Below, piece after piece: positions 59,628-64,000 of a stretch of DNA of 64,000 nucleotides. The stretch is taken from contig NC_067206.1 in NCBI RefSeq assembly GCF_026262505.1, forward strand, positions 33,619,896-33,683,895, given 5' to 3'. Below the pieces are notes generated by a model that did not search any database, was not told where the DNA came from, and saw only the letters and a list, made by a program, of their open reading frames with translations. The position numbers were made by a program, and so were the translations under genes. Source of the DNA: Trichomonas vaginalis G3. Taxonomy: Eukaryota; Parabasalia; Trichomonadida; Trichomonadidae. Positions within the stretch are counted from its first letter, which is position 1. The number at the start of each line of letters is the position of its first letter.

Positions 59628-61136
59628 ATGCATCCAAATAGTTACGGTGAACTACGAAGTGAATACAAATACTACATAGATTTATATATTGCATTGTATC
59701 AGCTGAAAACTGAAAAAGAAGAAGAATTAAACTCAATTTACAAAATGATCAAAACAGAAATGATTGACTCAAAGAAATATTCCGCTAAAAATATTACAAG
59801 AGACATTTTAAATATCATTCCGTATAATAATCACTATACAAAGTCATATTTATTTCTTGCCAAACAATTCTGTGATGATTATCATGTCGAAAAGATCAGC
59901 AAAGTTATAAACATTTCTAACTACTTGTTCTATCAAGAATATGGAATTAAATTAAGCGATATTGATGATTTCGATAAAAATAAACCAAAAAATCTAAACA
60001 TTCATACAGAAGATACAATTTACAGTGCAATTATGGATAATGACAAAGAAAGATTCATATCATTCATAGAACGAGAAGGATTTGATAAAGATAAAAAACT
60101 TGACAGCGATTTATATCCCTTAATTAATGCATCATTACTTGAATTATGCTGTTATCATGGAGCAGTTGGTTGCTTCAAGTTATTAAGAGCGAAATTTAAC
60201 TCAAAAATAACTCGAAATTGTCTAAATTTATCATTTTTAGGAAGAAATCCAGAGATCATGAATGAATGTTTGAAATATCAACAACCTGATGGAGAAAGCA
60301 TGAAATATGCAATTATTTCACACAACATTGATTTTGTTACATTCTTGATGAATAAATATGATTTAATAATCGATTTATATGATTGTGAAAGTTATAATAA
60401 TCTTGATTCTTTTTTGGTTTATTACGATCAAATGCATGATTTAAACAGCTGCTTTGTTAAATCGGCATGTTTCAATATACCATCCTTATGCAAATATTTT
60501 CTGTCACATGGTGCAAATATCGATGTAAAAAATATGATTGGAGAAACTGCTCTTCATATTGCAGCAATAAATAATAGTAAAGAAACAGCAGAACTTCTTA
60601 TAAAAAATGGTGCAGATATCTATATAAAAGATATGTATTGTGAAACCGCTCTTTATTATGCAGTAATAAATAATTGTAAAGAAACAGTAGAACTTCTTAT
60701 TACGAATGGTGCGAATGTCAATAATAAGAATAAAAATGGACATATTACTCTTCATGATGCAGCACTAAGAAAATATAAAGAAATTGTCGAGCTTCTTATT
60801 TCACATGGTGCAAATGCCAATGAGAAAGATAATGATGGGAAAACAGCTCTTCATATTGCAGCAACAAATAATTGTAAAGAAATAGCGGAACTTCTTATTA
60901 CAAATGGTATAAATATCAATGAAAAAGATAAATATGGATCTATTGCTCTTCATAATGCAGCAGTAAGAAATAATAAAGAAATTGCCAAGCTTCTTATTTC
61001 ACATGGTATAAATATCAATGAAAAAGATAATGATGGAAAAACCGCTCTTCATTATGCAGTAATAAATAATTGTAAAGAAATAGCCGAACTCCTTATTTCA
61101 CATGATGCAAATATCAATGAAAAACAGAAAAAATGA
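59628..61136 (+). CDS. DUF3447 and ankyrin-repeat protein
   Basis: A 502-residue protein. The N-terminus (MHPNSYGELRSEYKYYIDLY, then LYQLKTEKEEELNSIYKMIK) matches the start of the very large T. vaginalis ankyrin family. A DUF3447-type region spans roughly residues 120-290. About seven ankyrin repeats follow, each near 33 residues with the pattern GETALHIAAINNSKETAELL and I-NGADI. The last repeats are very alike at the DNA level, a sign of recent repeat expansion. Such proteins act as protein-binding scaffolds; the partner is not known. No membrane segment is seen. The stop after NEKQKK lies inside a repeat, so the protein may be shorter than its ancestor. Confidence 0.9.
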   Translation: MHPNSYGELRSEYKYYIDLYIALYQLKTEKEEELNSIYKMIKTEMIDSKKYSAKNITRDILNIIPYNNHYTKSYLFLAKQFCDDYHVEKISKVINISNYLFYQEYGIKLSDIDDFDKNKPKNLNIHTEDTIYSAIMDNDKERFISFIEREGFDKDKKLDSDLYPLINASLLELCCYHGAVGCFKLLRAKFNSKITRNCLNLSFLGRNPEIMNECLKYQQPDGESMKYAIISHNIDFVTFLMNKYDLIIDLYDCESYNNLDSFLVYYDQMHDLNSCFVKSACFNIPSLCKYFLSHGANIDVKNMIGETALHIAAINNSKETAELLIKNGADIYIKDMYCETALYYAVINNCKETVELLITNGANVNNKNKNGHITLHDAALRKYKEIVELLISHGANANEKDNDGKTALHIAATNNCKEIAELLITNGININEKDKYGSIALHNAAVRNNKEIAKLLISHGININEKDNDGKTALHYAVINNCKEIAELLISHDANINEKQKK

Positions 61137-61399
61137 ACATCTAAAGTGTAAACGATAAAAAAACTGATGATTACGACTGTCTGGTTAAATTTAATGTAGT
61201 CAAAGGTTCAAAAGCTGTCATGTAATTGTTTTTTAATAATATAAACTCTTATTTCAGAAACCGAGTCTCAAAGTTTTAGATGCATTTTCAATTGATTTTG
61301 CGAAATATTTTGGCCTTAAATACTATGAAGCAGAATATAATTACATCAAAATAGCTGTACTTATTCTTTCCTATGATCAAATTTCAGTTAAACAAAAAT

Positions 61400-61480
61400 A
61401 AAGTTGGATAAATTGCTCTTCATTGCGCAGCATTATTTCACATGATGCAAATATCAATGATTAAAATGATGCTGGAAGAA
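61400..61480 (+). pseudogene. Ankyrin-repeat remnant
   Basis: CTCTTCATTGCGCAGCATTA and TTCACATGATGCAAATATCA match the ankyrin repeats of the upstream gene, but the frame holds stops. It suggests that the gene once continued further or that a repeat was copied here. The 61,137-61,630 interval holds nothing else recognisable apart from AT-rich sequence. Confidence 0.6.
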
Positions 61481-61630
61481 CAGTTATTATAATCGTATTT
61501 TTTTCCAAAATATTTGTTCAGAAGGTGAAACATGTTATTCTGTCTTGGAACTTTAAATGATGTATCAAAAAGATATAACACACAAAAAAAAAAATTAAAT
61601 AATTAAATAATTAATAAAAAAATAAACAAT

Positions 61631-62392
61631 CTATCTTCTTTTATAAATGCATGGAGCAAGAGTTAGATCACCTGATACATTTTTAGGTGCTCCTTTCTTG
61701 AATTCAAACCATGTAAAATGAGTTGTCAAATCTTTCTTCTTTGTAAGGTCAAATCCTATGGCGCAGATGCCATTTGCGAATTTGTCAGCATTTTCTATTC
61801 TTGAAGTAACTTCTACAACTAATAATTTGCCATTTGGCTTAAGTATTCTATTTGCTTCTCTAATGAAATCTGAAACATTTGTTCCCATCAATGATAGTAC
61901 AAATACAACAACATCGACTGATTTATCCTCCAAAGGAGTGTGGCTCATGTCACATTGAGTAACTCTGGAGTTTCTGGCTTTAAAATCAAATGAATGAACT
62001 GTATTAGGTACTGTTGCAGCAATTTTAGCATCTCCACATCCCATATCTGCAATGACAGCTGTTTTTGGAATTGAATTTTTGATCCAATCAATAACAGCAT
62101 CAACCGGTACAATGGGCCATGTTTTAGCCTGTATTTGGAATCCGTCGTGCATGGTGTTGAAATACTGTGGCTGCTTGTCGAAGAATTCTTTTGCTTCTGT
62201 ACTTGTGCATGTATATAATTTCTCATTTAACATGCGGAACTTAGAGCCTTCGAGCTGTTGTCTATCATTGAGTGCCTTTTTTGGTGCTTTCTTAAAGTGT
62301 TCCTTTGACTTTTTGTGCAAATTCTTAGACATAATGTCTCCCCACTTTATTTTGTGTACTCTCCCTTTAAATCTTTGTTTAATATAATTCAT
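61631..62392 (-). CDS. RRP8: RRP8-type rRNA (adenine-N1) methyltransferase
   Basis: A 253-residue nucleolar enzyme that by family would methylate N1 of an adenine in large-subunit rRNA using S-adenosylmethionine. The RRP8 hallmark FRMLNEKLYTCTSTEAKEFF is at residues 52-71, then GFQIQAKTWPIVPVDAVIDW (84-103), the cofactor motif VIADMGCGDAKI (113-124), HSFDFKARNSRVTQCDMSHT (133-152), VDVVVFVLSLMGTNVSDFI (159-177) and EANRILKPNGKLLVVEVTSR (179-198). The basic N-terminus fits a nucleolar signal. The ATG at 62,332 (MSKNLHKK) is an alternative start. The frame is whole. Confidence 0.9.
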   Translation of the reverse strand: MNYIKQRFKGRVHKIKWGDIMSKNLHKKSKEHFKKAPKKALNDRQQLEGSKFRMLNEKLYTCTSTEAKEFFDKQPQYFNTMHDGFQIQAKTWPIVPVDAVIDWIKNSIPKTAVIADMGCGDAKIAATVPNTVHSFDFKARNSRVTQCDMSHTPLEDKSVDVVVFVLSLMGTNVSDFIREANRILKPNGKLLVVEVTSRIENADKFANGICAIGFDLTKKKDLTTHFTWFEFKKGAPKNVSGDLTLAPCIYKRR

Positions 62393-62711
62393 ACATAAAT
62401 CTGTTCAGAATGGCAGGCTTCTGTTGTTATTTGTCATGTTTTTGAAATCCATTCAACGTTGAGCTTTATATGGCAAAAAATTTAAAAATAATGTTTGAAT
62501 ATTCCATAATTTTTGGCATGTTCATTCTTATCAGTAAGTAATATGTTTATCAATGGTATATCTCAAATACAAATCTAAAAAAAATATACTCAATTTAGAA
62601 AATAACAGGACATTATTTATAACATATGAATGATTAATTGTTTCATTCCAAGGTAATACTAATGTTAGGATGAAAGAGTAAACAGTTTGTAGATTTGAAA
62701 ATTAACGATAT
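62393..62711. other. Intergenic region between RRP8 and the small gene
   Basis: About 320 bases of AT-rich sequence with no gene or RNA recognised. It holds the 5' side of RRP8 and the 3' side of the small minus-strand gene. Confidence 0.5.
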
Positions 62712-63149
62712 TCATTTGTAACTAGAGCGTTTACCTTCGCGATAAGCTTGCTCAATTTTAGCAATGGCTGCTTCATTTGCATCAATTTTGTTTCTAATTG
62801 TGCCGAATTGTAAAGAAAGATTCGTAATCATAATATTAGCTTGATTGAGCATTTCATTCAGATCACCTGACTTAACAGCTGCATCAACGGCAGCTTTATT
62901 GATAGGTGTAACAGTAATTGTGGCTGGGCGTTTTGCAAGAGTACTTTGAACTAAAATATCGAGTTCTCTACTTCTTTGATTCATTTGATTTCTATTTGCT
63001 GATATTCCGCTGTAATTACTTGACATTGAAATTTGCGAGGCGCTATCAAAAGCTTCTGGTTGAGCAACATTCTTACCAGATCTTGCCATTGGCTCTGGCT
63101 CATCATCAAATGACTCTTCTTCAAACTCTTGAAAAGATTTCTGAGACAT
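62712..63149 (-). CDS. Small host protein of unknown function
   Basis: A 145-residue protein. The N-terminus is acidic and Ser/Asn-rich (FQEFEEESFDDEPEPMARSG). The C-terminal half is helical and coiled-coil-like (LNEMLNQANIMITNLSLQFG, then DANEAAIAKIEQAYREG), which suggests a subunit of a helical complex. The family is not recognised. An initiator at 63,171-63,176 supports the start. Confidence 0.65.
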   Translation of the reverse strand: MSQKSFQEFEEESFDDEPEPMARSGKNVAQPEAFDSASQISMSSNYSGISANRNQMNQRSRELDILVQSTLAKRPATITVTPINKAAVDAAVKSGDLNEMLNQANIMITNLSLQFGTIRNKIDANEAAIAKIEQAYREGKRSSYK

Positions 63150-63170
63150 TTCTAATAATTTTAAGTAAAA

Positions 63171-63176
63171 AAATGA
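63171..63176 (-). promoter_or_regulatory. Initiator element of the small gene
   Basis: On the minus strand TCATTT matches the T. vaginalis initiator (TCA+1 pyrimidine T/A), about 25 bases before the ATG at 63,149. The leader TTTTACTTAAAATTATTAGA fits the usual short 5' UTR. Confidence 0.55.
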
Positions 63177-63389
63177 CGTTTAAAATTTCAAATTTCTTGA
63201 ATTTTCATGTTATATCGGCGTGACGCACCACTAGATGATAAAGAAAGTTATAATGTGATTATCTGTATGCATTGTTAGCTATAATAAAGTTGAGAATTGA
63301 TCAAAAATGGTTAATTTTTGTGAAAAACAGTGAAATGAAGAATTATGTCGTCACATTCAAGTTGATTCATCAACTTCTTTTCACTTTAA

Positions 63390-63890
63390 GGGTGCGCCCG
63401 GGAGGATCATGTAAACTTCAGAATTTAGAACCTTAATTTTTAAGCAATAACTTGGTACCTAAATAGGTAGGAAAACTCTAAAAATATCAAAAAATACAAT
63501 TTGGCTCCATAATAATCCTGTCATGGTGGCTGTTTGTATCCCCTAGTATTTTCCTCTTGAATCTCTTTTTCTGTCGAAATTAAATTCAAATCTCAGAAGT
63601 AGAAGTGAATAATCGACTTATTACTGCTATTATACGAATAAATAAATTCATTATATTATTTTTATTTACATAATATCTGTTTGAAGTCCATAATTCTATA
63701 AATTTTTCTTCAAAAACATTACAATCTTGATAGTTTTGATACTGTTTAATAGGTTTTTGGCACCTTATTTAGTATTTACTACGTATAGAGTCGATCTGAA
63801 CTTAATTTTCGGAAATTTAAAATATTTATTATAAGTAAAATCTGATTTGAAATTTATGTTTAACTACTCATATCTTTAGGGCTGTACAAG
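63390..63890 (+). mobile_element. Second copy of the TTAA-type transposon left end
   Basis: TTAA at 63,386-63,389 precedes GGGTGCGCCCGGGAGGATCA. The next roughly 490 bases match 28,355-28,850 with about one difference in four or five positions. The copy diverges from about 63,885 and leaves the window at the right. No gene is seen. Confidence 0.65.
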
Positions 63891-63904
63891 ATTTAAAAAA
63901 ACAT

Positions 63905-63965
63905 TGCCGGGTTACCGTAGAGGCCTAAAAAAATCGCGCCTCGGCGGCAAGCCGCCTCGGCATTA
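63905..63965. other. GC-rich hairpin segment, possible edge of another element
   Basis: CGCCTCGGCGGCAAGCCGCC then TCGGC contains the perfect hairpin GGCGGC-AA-GCCGCC in very AT-rich surroundings. Similar hairpin words form the terminal repeat of Maverick B. It could be the start of another inserted element, but the window ends too soon to tell. Confidence 0.35.
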
Positions 63966-64000
63966 ATAATGCGCATCTAAATTTTTATATGTCCTTCTTT

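Noticed and set aside
62712-63149. SNARE-type or BLOC-1 subunit call for the small host gene
   Set aside because: Only a general coiled-coil pattern is seen; no family-specific residues.

Overview
The window looks like nuclear DNA of the parabasalid parasite Trichomonas vaginalis or a very close relative. Everything is AT-rich and intronless. Short 5' leaders with TCA-type initiator motifs precede two of the host genes. A DUF3447/ankyrin-repeat gene and a Mutator-like transposon sit beside several Maverick/Polinton elements, which are known to be very abundant in this species. The assignment is inference from gene content and style; no search was run.

Layout. (1) About 1-11,170 is part of a Maverick (A1) that runs off the left edge, with integrase, a phage-like tail-fibre/collar protein, a minor-capsid-like protein, a packaging ATPase and small proteins. 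(2) About 11,640-28,354 is a second, more AT-rich Maverick (A2) with tail fibre, minor-capsid-like protein, ATPase, major capsid protein, small amphipathic proteins, a probable polymerase-region protein and an integrase. A 3.2 kb Mutator-like DNA transposon (21,779-25,015) sits inside A2. (3) About 28,355-56,175 is a nest of insertions. A TTAA-flanked DNA transposon sequence holds a small TTAA-flanked element (28,890-52,303). That in turn holds a third Maverick (B, 29,132-52,020) with poly-A/poly-T ends and a 6-bp target duplication. An IS481-like DNA transposon (52,389-55,556) with a 15-bp target duplication lies in the right flank. (4) 56,233-63,149 is host DNA: a Mediator subunit 14-like gene, an ankyrin-repeat gene, an RRP8-type rRNA methyltransferase and a small unknown gene. 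(5) From 63,390 a second copy of the TTAA transposon family begins and runs toward the right edge.

How the parts fit. Each Maverick carries a virion module (capsid proteins, FtsK/HerA-type packaging ATPase, fibre and small amphipathic proteins) and a retroviral-type integrase. Maverick B also carries genes more typical of large DNA viruses and phages: a Dam-type adenine methyltransferase, a KilA-N/GIY-YIG protein, a KilA-N/DUF3627 protein and a D5-like SF3 helicase. I could see no protein-primed DNA polymerase in B. Many B genes look broken, so B is an old copy with clear ends rather than an active one. The three Mavericks share near-identical stretches in the tail-fibre genes while the rest has diverged, which suggests module swapping. 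Short GC-rich hairpin words, tandem repeats and inverted-repeat gene cassettes recur through the Maverick DNA.
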